In this document: piece by piece, positions 1 to 7,160 of the stretch
Layout of the letters: each line of letters starts with the position of its first letter
Numbering within the stretch: position 1 is the stretch's first letter
From: Trebonia sp963795335
GTDB lineage: Bacteria; Actinomycetota; Actinomycetes; Streptosporangiales; Streptosporangiaceae
Assembly: GCA_963795335.1 (NCBI GenBank)
Contig: CAWCHI010000006.1
Coordinates: 186,001-250,000 of the forward strand
Reading direction: 5' to 3'
Length of the DNA stretch: 64,000 nt
Made by a program: the position numbers and the translations under genes
The notes under the pieces: model-generated
Told to the model about the DNA's origin: nothing
The model's database searches: none
What the model saw: only the letters and a program-made list of their open reading frames with translations

Positions 1-57
1 CCATGGCAGCGTCGAATGCAGGCGCTAATGTCGGTGCTTATCTCTAGGCTTTGAGCC

Positions 58-909
58 ATGAATCGGCCATTGTCCATCCAGCATCGGCCCTGGACTGATT
101 CCCAGCTGGCTGAAGCAATCGGGAAGTCCACCAACTGGCGTAATGTCATGCTGCTGCTCGGTCTCGGTGACCGAGCGCGGTCAGCGGGCGCCATCCGTAT
201 CGTGCGCCGCCGGGCGGTCGAACTCGAGCTGGATTTCTCCCACTTCCGCGGCAGGCGCCGCTGGTCGGATCACGATCTGAGGCTCGCCGTGGAGGAGTGC
301 CATTCGTGGCTGGAAGTCATCAGCCGACTGGGCTTGTCGTCCGACAGCGGCAATGTGCAGCCCCACGTCAAGAGCCACACGATCAGGCTGGGCCTCGACA
401 CCAGCCATCTGAACGCCGTCAGTCACGTTGGCCGCCCGCCAGCCGAGGCGGTGCCGCTTCTGTCAACGTTGCCACTGGAGCCACGCCACCTGCGCACCGC
501 GGCTCCGGTCACCGCCGCCGCCTGGTTCATGCTACGCGGCGCCGCGGTCTCGTTCCCGGCCGAGCCCGCCGTGTATGACTTGCTGGCCGACACGCCTCAG
601 GGACTGATGCGGGTGCAGGTCAAGACCACCACCAGCAAGCACAAGGACGATGGCTGGATGGTCGGGGTTGGACACCATCCAGATACGCACTCGAAGAAGG
701 GGTACGTCCTCGCGTACTCACCCGACGAGATTGACTTGTTCTTCATTATCAGCGGCGACATGGAGATGTACCTGATTCCGAGCAGGGCCATCGCGGGACG
801 GGTGAAGATCCTGCTGCGGACCTATCGCAAGTACATCGTCGGGGACGCGCATGGCTTGGTCGGGGTGGCCCCGGCGACGAAGGCCACCCCGAGCCCCACC
901 CCAGCGTGA
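58..909 (+). CDS. PD-(D/E)XK endonuclease-like protein with two N-terminal DNA-binding-type repeats
   Basis: This 283-residue protein has two repeats of about 55 residues. One runs from W12 to LDFSHF (about residue 63) and the other from W69 to LDTSHL (about residue 119). Each starts W(T/S)DxxL, carries a second Trp (W27, W84) followed by LGL, and ends in an LDxSH motif like that in phage and intron homing endonucleases, where it lies in DNA-recognition segments. Residues 150-260 look like a small PD-(D/E)XK fold: AEPAVYDLL, then MRVQVKTTT, supplying a D...QxK active site (D174, Q187, K189), followed by a hydrophobic strand and DEIDLFFI. The architecture suggests a stand-alone nuclease of the intron-endonuclease (PDDEXK_5) type, but no intron is visible. 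The ATG at 58 is the first start in the frame. Nuclease activity is inference from motifs. Confidence 0.6.
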   Translation: MNRPLSIQHRPWTDSQLAEAIGKSTNWRNVMLLLGLGDRARSAGAIRIVRRRAVELELDFSHFRGRRRWSDHDLRLAVEECHSWLEVISRLGLSSDSGNVQPHVKSHTIRLGLDTSHLNAVSHVGRPPAEAVPLLSTLPLEPRHLRTAAPVTAAAWFMLRGAAVSFPAEPAVYDLLADTPQGLMRVQVKTTTSKHKDDGWMVGVGHHPDTHSKKGYVLAYSPDEIDLFFIISGDMEMYLIPSRAIAGRVKILLRTYRKYIVGDAHGLVGVAPATKATPSPTPA

Positions 910-982
910 GGTGCACGTCGCCGGCGAGATGATCTCGAGGAATCTCACTCGTGCAGCAGCACACCAAAAGAAGGAGTCTCTG

Positions 983-1231
983 GTGGCGGACGTAGACGAC
1001 TGGCTGTCGGACGTGGGGCTGGCGCTCGGGGTGCCGGTGACCGAGGTGCTGCCGGAGGAGCTGCGCGAGGAGCTGCTCGGAGTCACCGGGCAAATCGCCC
1101 ATCATGTTGTCCGGGTGGCGGTGCCGTGGACGAGCTACCTGATCGGGGTCGCGGTCGGCCAGGGAGCGTCGCCGAGCGAGGCGGTGCGTATCGTGAATGA
1201 GCTGTTGCCGACAGGAACTAGCAGCGAGTAG
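983..1231 (+). CDS. DUF6457 domain protein
   Basis: Small acidic protein of 82 residues. The GTG at 983 is chosen because AAGGAG lies at 971-976 and the family's typical opening, a DxWL segment, starts right there (VADVDDWLSDVG). The rest matches the DUF6457 pattern: a short helical protein with the LLGVTGQIAHHVVRVAVPWT core and a YLIGVAVGQG segment. In other actinobacteria DUF6457 is often fused to or beside MobA-type molybdenum cofactor guanylyltransferases; no such gene is visible here, so its role is unknown. The frame is open upstream to 851, but that stretch is Arg/Pro-rich and overlaps the preceding gene. Confidence 0.6.
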   Translation: MADVDDWLSDVGLALGVPVTEVLPEELREELLGVTGQIAHHVVRVAVPWTSYLIGVAVGQGASPSEAVRIVNELLPTGTSSE

Positions 1232-1354
1232 TCGCGGAAAGTAACGATTAACCCCCTTTATCCTGCGGTTTTTCCGTGAACTTTAGGTGTAGGAGGTTAC
1301 TCTCCGTGGAATGACACCCCCCGTTATCTGTTCCAGATCAGGGGGAAGAGATCA

Positions 1355-2509
1355 GTGCCACCAACGAAGAGCACGACGGCCAAGGCCGCTCCGGTGCGGA
1401 TTGCCAGCGCCGGCCGCGCGAGCTCCGCCGGCACCACCAAGACCACGGGCACCGCTAAGCCCGCGAGCGCCGCCAAGACAGCGAGCGCCGCCACGACCAC
1501 GCGGGCCGCCCGGCCGGCTGGCTCCACCCGGACCACCGCTGCCAAGACCACCACCACCCGGACCGGGACCGCCCGGACGGGCACCGCTAAGCCGGCTGCC
1601 CGTGCTGGTACTGCCCGGCCGAGCACCGCGTCGCGCAGCAGCAGCGCCTCTCGCAGCACCGCATCGCGCAGCACCGCATCGCGCAGCACCGCATCGCGCA
1701 GCAGCAGCACCTCGCGCAGCGGCGGGTCGCGTTCGGGCAGCGCCCGGCGCTCCACGGCGACGGCGGTCACGCCGCGCACCGTCGCGGCCGCCTCGACCAA
1801 GGTGACCTCGGCCACTACCCGGCTGAACACCGCCGCCTCCAAGGCCGCGGTCTCGGCCAAGTCGCTGACCACCGCGCTGGGCGCGATCACGACGGCGACC
1901 AAGGCGCTCGAGTCGGCGGTCACCTCGCTGAACAAGTCGGCCAAGGCGCTCGCCGCCCCGGCCAAGCCGGCCGCGCGGACCAGCACCGCCCGCGCGACCA
2001 CGGCGAGGACCGGCAGCACGGCCAAGACCGGTGCCGCCAAGGCGAGCACGGCCAAGACCGGTGCCGCCAAGACCGGTGCCGCCAAGACGGGCACGGCCAA
2101 GACCAGTGCGGCCAAGACCGGGGGCGCCGCCTCCGCGCGGACGTCGGTCAAGAAGGCCATGCCCACCCGGTCGACCGGGTCGGCCGGGGCCAAGGCGACC
2201 GCGGCGAGGCCGGCCACCGCCAAGGCGTCGGCCAGCAAGCCGGCTCCCGTCAAGGCGGGCAACGGCAAGGCGAGCACCGCCGCGTCCGGCAGCGCCAAGT
2301 CCGACAAGGCGACGAAGAAGGCCGCCAAGGCAGCCAAGCCCAAGGCCAAGAGCGGCAAGGCCAAGTCCAAGGGAAGCACGGTGCCGTTGGCCGGGTCGGC
2401 CGCGGTGCGCTCGCCGCGCCCGTCGACCAACGCCAACGGCGTCCACCAGTCGGCCGCCCTCACCCCGGGCGCTGAGCCCGACGACGTGCTGGCCGGCCTG
2501 GTCAAGTAG
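1355..2509 (+). CDS. Lys/Ala/Thr-rich histone H1-like protein
   Basis: A 384-residue, very basic, low-complexity protein. Residues 1-130 are Ala/Thr/Ser/Arg with TASRS repeats coded by 15-base units near 1650-1700. Residues about 130-205 are less repetitive and helical (KVTSATTRLNTAASKAA; ALESAVTSLNKSAKALA), phasin- or apolipoprotein-like. Residues 205-350 hold many (T/A)AKTGAAK units and end in a Lys run (KATKKAAKAAKPKAKSGKAK) like the tails of HupB and eukaryotic H1. GTG at 1355 has a purine-rich GGGGGAAGAG just upstream. A long open frame on the other strand is a composition artefact. A nucleoid or polyanion binding role is inferred from composition alone. Confidence 0.6.
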   Translation: MPPTKSTTAKAAPVRIASAGRASSAGTTKTTGTAKPASAAKTASAATTTRAARPAGSTRTTAAKTTTTRTGTARTGTAKPAARAGTARPSTASRSSSASRSTASRSTASRSTASRSSSTSRSGGSRSGSARRSTATAVTPRTVAAASTKVTSATTRLNTAASKAAVSAKSLTTALGAITTATKALESAVTSLNKSAKALAAPAKPAARTSTARATTARTGSTAKTGAAKASTAKTGAAKTGAAKTGTAKTSAAKTGGAASARTSVKKAMPTRSTGSAGAKATAARPATAKASASKPAPVKAGNGKASTAASGSAKSDKATKKAAKAAKPKAKSGKAKSKGSTVPLAGSAAVRSPRPSTNANGVHQSAALTPGAEPDDVLAGLVK

Positions 2510-2613
2510 TCCGCAGGGCCGGCCCAGACGGCCGCCCCGCGCATCCCCGCCGCCGTCTCGCTCAGCTGGCACCAGCCAGCGTGAGCGGGACGGCGACGGT
2601 GTTTGATAGAGGC

Positions 2614-3048
2614 ATGCCAATTGAGGGTGAATACGTCCCGAGCACCGCAGGATGGGTCCGGGACCAGGTGAGCGAGTACGAAGGCTCCGGCGGCACGGCC
2701 GGGACGACGCTGCGGGACACCGGGCTGCCGGTGATGATCGTCACCAACCGCGGTGCGGTGACCGGGGCGGTCCGCAAGACGCCGCTGATGCGGGTCGAGC
2801 ACGGTGGCGTGTACCTGGCCGTTGGTTCGAAGGGCGGCGCCCCGGAGAACCCGGTCTGGGTCAATAACCTGCGTAAGAACCCGAACGTGGTGGTGCAGGA
2901 CGGTCCCCGGACAGTCGAGCTGACCGCCCGCGAGATCTCCGGCGACGAACGCGCCACCTGGTGGGAGCGGGCCGTCGCCGCCTACCCGCCTTACGCGGAC
3001 TACCAGCAGAAGACCGAGCGGGTGATCCCGCTGTTCGTGCTCGAATAG
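2614..3048 (+). CDS. Deazaflavin (F420)-dependent nitroreductase family protein, Ddn type
   Basis: A 144-residue protein of the Ddn/split-barrel family, whose members use reduced coenzyme F420 to reduce quinones or nitro compounds. Diagnostic segments are PVMIVTNRGAVTGAVRKTPLMRV (here residues about 40-62), which carries the phosphate-binding Arg/Lys, the YLAVGSKGGAPENPVWVNNL motif with conserved GG and PxWxxNL, and the C-terminal PPYADYQQKTERVIPLFVLE. The ATG at 2614 is preferred to the upstream GTG at 2581, because family members begin shortly before the GxYxPS segment. It stands alone between the H1-like gene and a convergent metallo-hydrolase. Confidence 0.9.
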   Translation: MPIEGEYVPSTAGWVRDQVSEYEGSGGTAGTTLRDTGLPVMIVTNRGAVTGAVRKTPLMRVEHGGVYLAVGSKGGAPENPVWVNNLRKNPNVVVQDGPRTVELTAREISGDERATWWERAVAAYPPYADYQQKTERVIPLFVLE

Positions 3049-3063
3049 GCCGGCGCCCGGCCG

Positions 3064-3857
3064 CTAACGGCCGGAGACGGCGCGGGCGAGCGCCCGCGCG
3101 TGCTCGGCGCGCAGCCAGTCCTGCGTCAGCCGTTCGTCCGGGTAGTCGTCGCCCGCCGCGATCGCGTCCACGTAGCGGCGGTCGGCGGCGACCCGGCGGC
3201 GGAATTCGTCCGCGTCGCCGACGTGCCCGTGGCCGGGCACGATGACGCGCACGCAGGGGACGTCAGCCAGCACTCCGAGTCCCTCGCGGTAGCCGCCGAA
3301 CGGGTCGGCCGCGTCCAGGTCGGGCAGCGGGATCTCGATGTCCGAGCACATGTCCCCCGCCAGCAGCACCCCGGTCTCGGGCAGGAACAGCGCGCCGTGC
3401 CCGGGTGCGTGCGCGTCGTGGGGGTAGATGACCGCGCGCGGGCCGCGCCAGTCGATCTCGGCCGCCGCCATCGGCCGCAGCTGCGCGACCAGCGTCAGGT
3501 CGTGTCCGGGGGCGCCGTCTTGCACGCTCTCGAGAAGTCCGGCCCGCTCGCGCCCGGCCACAGCGGCCGCCCGGGGAGTCGCGTACCGCGGCGCCGGCCC
3601 AGGGCGGCCGACCACAGCACGTGGTCCCAGTGCGGGTGGGTCGACCAGGCCGCCACCGGCCGCAAGCTGCGCTGACCGAGCCAGCCCGCCAGCGCCTCCA
3701 GGTCCGCCACCGTCACCGCCGGGTCGATCAGCAGGCAGCCGCCGTCGGCGCCGGCGACGATGGTGGTGGTCGTGGTGTACGCCTGCGCGGTGGCGACGTG
3801 GACGCCAGGAGCGACCTCCCGGGGGGCGAATGCCGCGCCACTCACCGGGTCACTCAC
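3064..3857 (-). pseudogene. MBL-fold metallo-hydrolase, one frameshift
   Basis: The protein is split over two frames. The N-terminal part (GTG 3857 to about 3595) has the VHVATAQAYTTTTTIV strand and the zinc motif HPHWDH; the C-terminal part (about 3615 to 3064) has HAPGHGALFL and VPGHGHVGDADEFRR, which supply the remaining metal ligands. Joining them near 3585-3610, inside a GC-rich run, gives one ordinary hydrolase of about 264 residues. The GTG start overlaps the stop of the upstream methyltransferase as GTGA, so the two are probably translationally coupled. The single frameshift may be a sequencing error or an inactivating mutation; both halves keep normal codon use. Confidence 0.75.
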
Positions 3858-3863
3858 CGGGTC
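3840..3863. repeat. 12-bp direct repeat x2 spanning a stop/start junction
   Basis: CTCACCGGGT(C)A occurs twice back to back. On the minus strand it contains the methyltransferase TGA stop and two in-frame GTG codons that could each start the metallo-hydrolase. Confidence 0.7.
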
Positions 3864-4647
3864 GCTCCCCCCGCCGGGGCCGCGCCCGCGCCGGTGACGG
3901 GCGCGGGCTTCGGCGCCTCGCTCTTCACCCCGGCGGCACACAGCGCGCGGCAGCCGGCGGCGCCGGGCCCCTCGGTCACGCCCGGCGGCACCAGGTCGAG
4001 CCCGGCGAAGAAGGACGCCAGGTCGTCCACGGTGAACGGCCCGGTCCAGATGAAGCCGGGGAGGCTCGCCTGCGCCGGCTTACCTGGACCGGCCGGCCCG
4101 TGGTGGGAACGGCGGTCGCGATGAGGTGGCTGCCCGGCGGCAGGGCCCGGACCAGGATGCCGCCGACGGCGCGGGCGGTGCCGGCATCGAGGGACTGCAA
4201 CACCAGCGTGAGCACGAGGCAGACCGGGCGGGAGAAATCGAGCAGCCCGCGGACGTCGGCGCTCGCGAGGATCGCCTCGGGCTCGGCCAGGTCGCCGGCC
4301 ACGTAGCGGACGCCCGCGGGAACCAGGGCCTGCCCGTGCTGGACGACGGCCGGGTCGCGATCGACGTAGACCACCCGGGCCTTCGGCTGGAAGGCGCGCG
4401 CGGTCTCGTGGACGGCCGGGGTCGTTGGCAGCCCGGAGCCAACGTCGAGGAACTGGTCGACGCCGCCGCGGGCGACCCGGGCGACCGCGTCGGCGGTGTA
4501 GCTCCGGGAAGAGAACAGGATGTCCCGGATCCCCGGGTACAGCCCTTCCAGCCGGAGGGCCAGGGCCCGGTCGGCGGCAAAGCTGGCTCCGCCGCCGAGC
4601 AGGTAGTCGCACGCGCGAGCGAGGTTCGGGGTGCTTGCATCGAGCAC
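3854..4647 (-). pseudogene. SAM-dependent methyltransferase (Methyltransf_19/DUF574 type), one frameshift
   Basis: The N-terminal 195 residues match the actinobacterial Methyltransf_19 family: MLDASTPNLARACDYLLGG, then the SAM-binding QFLDVGSGLPTTPAVHE, VVYVDRDPAVVQHGQAL, and a VRGLLDFSRPVCLVLTLVLQ strand. The rest (FIWTGPFTVDDLASFFAGLD) lies in another frame, so a one-base change near 4080-4095 breaks the gene. The ATG at 4647 fits the family start. Family members act on unknown substrates and are frequent in actinomycete genomes. The gene is followed directly by the coupled metallo-hydrolase. Confidence 0.75.
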
Positions 4648-4775
4648 CCCGGAAGCTTACTCGTTGACCGGGCGCCCCGCGCCATCCGCGCGATCACGCG
4701 GGCTTGGGTTTGGTGGTGCCCGTGGTGAGCGGGCAGCACGTCCCGCGGGCTCAGACGCGCCGTAGAGTGGGGCGC

Positions 4776-5597
4776 GTGGAAACCGACCGCGACGCGGGCC
4801 CGCACCGGCGTGACAACGCGGAGCAACGTGCCGCGTCGTTCGGTACGGCGGCGGCCGCCTATGCTCAGTACCGTCCGGACTACCCGCCGGACGCGGTGCG
4901 CTGGTGCGTGGCGCCGCTGCGGCGGGACATCGCCGGCCTGCGGATCCTCGACCTCGGGGCCGGCACCGGGAAGCTGACGGCGCAACTGGAGCGGCTCGGG
5001 GCCGACGTGATCGCGGTCGAGCCTGACCCGGCGATGCTGGACGAGCTGCGGCGCGGGCTCCCGTCGGCGCGCTCAGCGCTGGGCCCGGCCGAGCAGATCC
5101 CCCTGGCCGACGGGGTGGTCGACGCGGTGCTGTGCGGGCAGTCGCTGCACTGGTTCAACCTGGAGCGGGCGCTGCCCGAGATCGCCCGCGTGCTGGTCCC
5201 CGGGGGCGTCCTCGGCGCGCTCTGGAACAGTGACGACGACCGGGTCGAGTGGGTCGCCGGGCTGCAGGCGGCCGCGGAGCACGTCGCGTCGCCGGCGCTG
5301 TCCCAGCGCCGCAACGAGGACGCGATGGTCGAACTCGCGCCGCCGGCCGACCGGGCGGCGGGCGCGCTGTTCGAGGAGAGCGACCGGGCCGAGTTCCCCC
5401 ATGCGCAGCGGCTGACGGCGGACCGGCTGACGGCCGCGATCGGGACCCACTCGCAGATCCTGGTCATGGAGCCGGAGCGGCGGGCGCGACTGCTGGGGCA
5501 GGTCCGGACCTACCTGGCGTCCCGGCCGGAGACGGCCGGGGGCGAGTTCGACCTGCCGATGGTCACCTCGGTGATCCGCGCGGTCCGGCGGCGATAG
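4776..5597 (+). CDS. Class I SAM-dependent methyltransferase
   Basis: A 273-residue protein. Motif I is LRILDLGAGTGKLTAQL, the acidic residue ending strand 2 is in VIAVEPDPAMLDEL, and the motif II/III region is VVDAVLCGQSLHWFNLERAL followed by LVPGGVLGALWNSDD. The HWF segment and the opening AASFGTAAAAYAQYRPDYP are typical of the Methyltransf_11 group related to trans-aconitate and ubiquinone methyltransferases. GTG at 4776 is chosen because the conserved region starts soon after it; an in-frame ATG at 4704 would add an Arg-rich tail. The substrate is unknown. A small conserved protein follows 10 bases downstream, probably in the same transcript. Confidence 0.85.
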   Translation: METDRDAGPHRRDNAEQRAASFGTAAAAYAQYRPDYPPDAVRWCVAPLRRDIAGLRILDLGAGTGKLTAQLERLGADVIAVEPDPAMLDELRRGLPSARSALGPAEQIPLADGVVDAVLCGQSLHWFNLERALPEIARVLVPGGVLGALWNSDDDRVEWVAGLQAAAEHVASPALSQRRNEDAMVELAPPADRAAGALFEESDRAEFPHAQRLTADRLTAAIGTHSQILVMEPERRARLLGQVRTYLASRPETAGGEFDLPMVTSVIRAVRRR

Positions 5598-5606
5598 AGT
5601 CCAGTC

Positions 5607-5900
5607 GTGGACAACGAGACCGAACTTGACTCACTGTCGTCGCGTGAGCTGCACGACCTGGCGGTGAAGCGGGCGCTGCATCACGCCGACGTCGGCTTCT
5701 TCTGGGAACTGCTGCGCACGATCCCGGCCGCAGAGAGCCTGGAGGGCGACATGCGCGAGGCAGGCGAGGACGCGACCAAGGTCTCGTCCCTGCTGTCGGA
5801 TGCGCTCACCCTGCACGAGGGCAACCTGGGCGAGGAACTGCGCCCGGTCTACCTCGACTACCTGCGCAAGCACCCGCCGAAGGACGCACCGGCGCGGTAA
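5607..5900 (+). CDS. Small conserved hypothetical protein
   Basis: A 97-residue, acidic, mainly helical protein (SSRELHDLAVKRALHHADVGFFWELLRTIP) with no recognised catalytic motif. It starts at GTG 5607, ten bases after the methyltransferase stop, and is followed by a strong bidirectional hairpin, so it is the last gene of that transcript. I recognise the general type (small actinobacterial protein of unknown function) but not a named family. Confidence 0.7.
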   Translation: MDNETELDSLSSRELHDLAVKRALHHADVGFFWELLRTIPAAESLEGDMREAGEDATKVSSLLSDALTLHEGNLGEELRPVYLDYLRKHPPKDAPAR

Positions 5901-5918
5901 CGACGGGCGCAGAACGCG

Positions 5919-5957
5919 ACGAGCGCGGCCGCCCCGGACGGGGCAGGCCGCGCTCGT
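5919..5957. terminator. Bidirectional terminator hairpin
   Basis: A 12-base stem (acgagcgcggcc / ggccgcgctcgt) encloses a second perfect hairpin (gcccc-ggac-ggggc). It lies between two convergent genes, as expected for a shared intrinsic terminator without a U-tract in high-GC DNA. Confidence 0.85.
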
Positions 5958-5984
5958 GTCGTGGGGCACGTGCGCCGGGCCAGC

Positions 5985-6539
5985 TCAGGCCTGGAGCACA
6001 CCCTCGATCTCGAGGTTGATGGTGACGTTGTCGCTGACCGCGACGCCGCCGGGAACGCCGGGGATCGGGCCGTTGAAGTCGACGCCGAAGTCCTTGCGGT
6101 TGATGTGAGTCACGGCCGAGAAACCGATGCGGGTGCCGCCGTAGGCATCCGGGCCGACGCCGTTGACCTCGAGCTCGAACGCGACCGTCTTGGTGACGCC
6201 CTTGAGGGTCAGGTCACCCTCGAGGATGAAACCCTCCTCGGCACCCTTGATCGCGGTCGAGGTGAAGGTCATGGTGGGGTACTTCTCGACCTCGAAGAAG
6301 TCGGCGCTGCGGATATGCGCGTCGCGCTGCTCCTGGCCGGTGTTGATCGAGGACAGCTCGACCGACGCGGTGACCGTGGAGGCCAGCGGGTCTTCGGCGG
6401 TGACAATGGTGCCCTCGAACTTGTCGAAACGGCCGCGGACCTTGCTCACCATCATGTGCCGGACAGTGAACGAGACCTCGGAGTGAACCGGGTCGATCGC
6501 CCAGGTGCCCGGGACGTAACCGGGAATCTCCACGCTCAT
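5985..6539 (-). CDS. YceI family protein
   Basis: A 184-residue protein covering the whole YceI lipocalin-like barrel: opening WAIDPVHSEVSFTVRHMMVS, middle ASVELSSINTGQEQRDAHIRS with the FFEVEKYPTMTFTST segment, and C-terminal VDFNGPIPGVPGG. YceI proteins bind isoprenoid or amphiphilic ligands; this one lacks a signal peptide, as in most actinobacterial members. It is transcribed away from an HxlR regulator across 124 bases that hold an inverted repeat, so control by that regulator is likely. Confidence 0.95.
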   Translation of the reverse strand: MSVEIPGYVPGTWAIDPVHSEVSFTVRHMMVSKVRGRFDKFEGTIVTAEDPLASTVTASVELSSINTGQEQRDAHIRSADFFEVEKYPTMTFTSTAIKGAEEGFILEGDLTLKGVTKTVAFELEVNGVGPDAYGGTRIGFSAVTHINRKDFGVDFNGPIPGVPGGVAVSDNVTINLEIEGVLQA

Positions 6540-6583
6540 TGAGCCTCCAGGGAAAAGGGGTGGACACTGCTACGCTGAAGTGC

Positions 6584-6602
6584 GTTACTTCCTAACAGTA
6601 AC
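6584..6602. promoter_or_regulatory. Inverted repeat, probable HxlR operator
   Basis: gttact-tcctaac-agtaac is a perfect 6-7-6 palindrome in the yceI/hxlR divergent region, partly overlapped by a second one (gaagt-gcgtt-acttc, 6577-6591). HxlR-type regulators bind such GTAC-like dyads. The assignment is inference from position and symmetry. Confidence 0.6.
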
Positions 6603-6663
6603 CAGAGAAGGTTGAAGTGTCAAGCACTGTCGTCTGGCCTGGCAGCAGCGTAACCTTAGGGGC

Positions 6664-7074
6664 ATGACGGGATCGGGCGAGGGGGCGGCACCGGACGCCG
6701 CGGCGCCGGCTTGCCGGGTCCGCTCGGTCCTGGACCGCATCGGGGACAAGTGGGCCATCTACGCGGTCGACCGCCTCGGCACCGGCCCGCACCGCTTCAC
6801 CGAGCTGCTGCGCGGCATCGACGGCATCACCCCGCGGATGCTCACCGTGACATTGCGCGGGCTGGAACGCGACGGCCTGGTCACCCGGACGGTCCACGCG
6901 ACCGTCCCGGTCCGGGTCGACTACGCCCTCACCGCGCTCGGCGAAACCCTCCGCGAAGCCATCGGGCAGCTGGTGGCCTGGGCCGACACTCACCTGCGGG
7001 AGATCGAGGCGGCCCAGGTGACCTACGACCGCCGGTCCTTCGACGCCCCCTGCCCGGAGCAGGCGGCCGGGTAG
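6664..7074 (+). CDS. HxlR family winged-helix transcriptional regulator
   Basis: A 136-residue protein with the HxlR signature: CRVRSVLDRIGDKWAIYAVD, HRFTELLRGIDGITPRMLT, LRGLERDGLVTRTVHATVP and VDYALTALGETLREAI. The Cys near the N-terminus (C18) is at the position used as a redox or electrophile sensor in YodB/HypR-like members; sensing here is inferred only. It is divergent from yceI with a palindrome between them, so it is a likely autoregulator and yceI regulator. Confidence 0.93.
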   Translation: MTGSGEGAAPDAAAPACRVRSVLDRIGDKWAIYAVDRLGTGPHRFTELLRGIDGITPRMLTVTLRGLERDGLVTRTVHATVPVRVDYALTALGETLREAIGQLVAWADTHLREIEAAQVTYDRRSFDAPCPEQAAG

Positions 7075-7091
7075 CCGCCGCGGGCAAGAAG

Positions 7092-7125
7092 GACGGGGCG
7101 CGGCCAGGGTCAGCCGCGCCCGTTC
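7092..7125. terminator. Terminator hairpin between convergent genes
   Basis: Arms gacggggcgcgg and ccgcgcccgttc pair with one bulged base around a 10-base loop, just after the HxlR stop and before the end of the ABC operon on the other strand. Confidence 0.65.
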
Positions 7126-7160
7126 CTGCCTTCAGTGTGTGCTGTCCCCCGGTGAATCGC

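Noticed and set aside
1324..2802. 492-codon minus-strand open frame opposite the H1-like gene
   Set aside because: It is the complement of an Ala/Lys repeat (Leu/Ala/Val/Arg-rich) and crosses the start of the Ddn gene.
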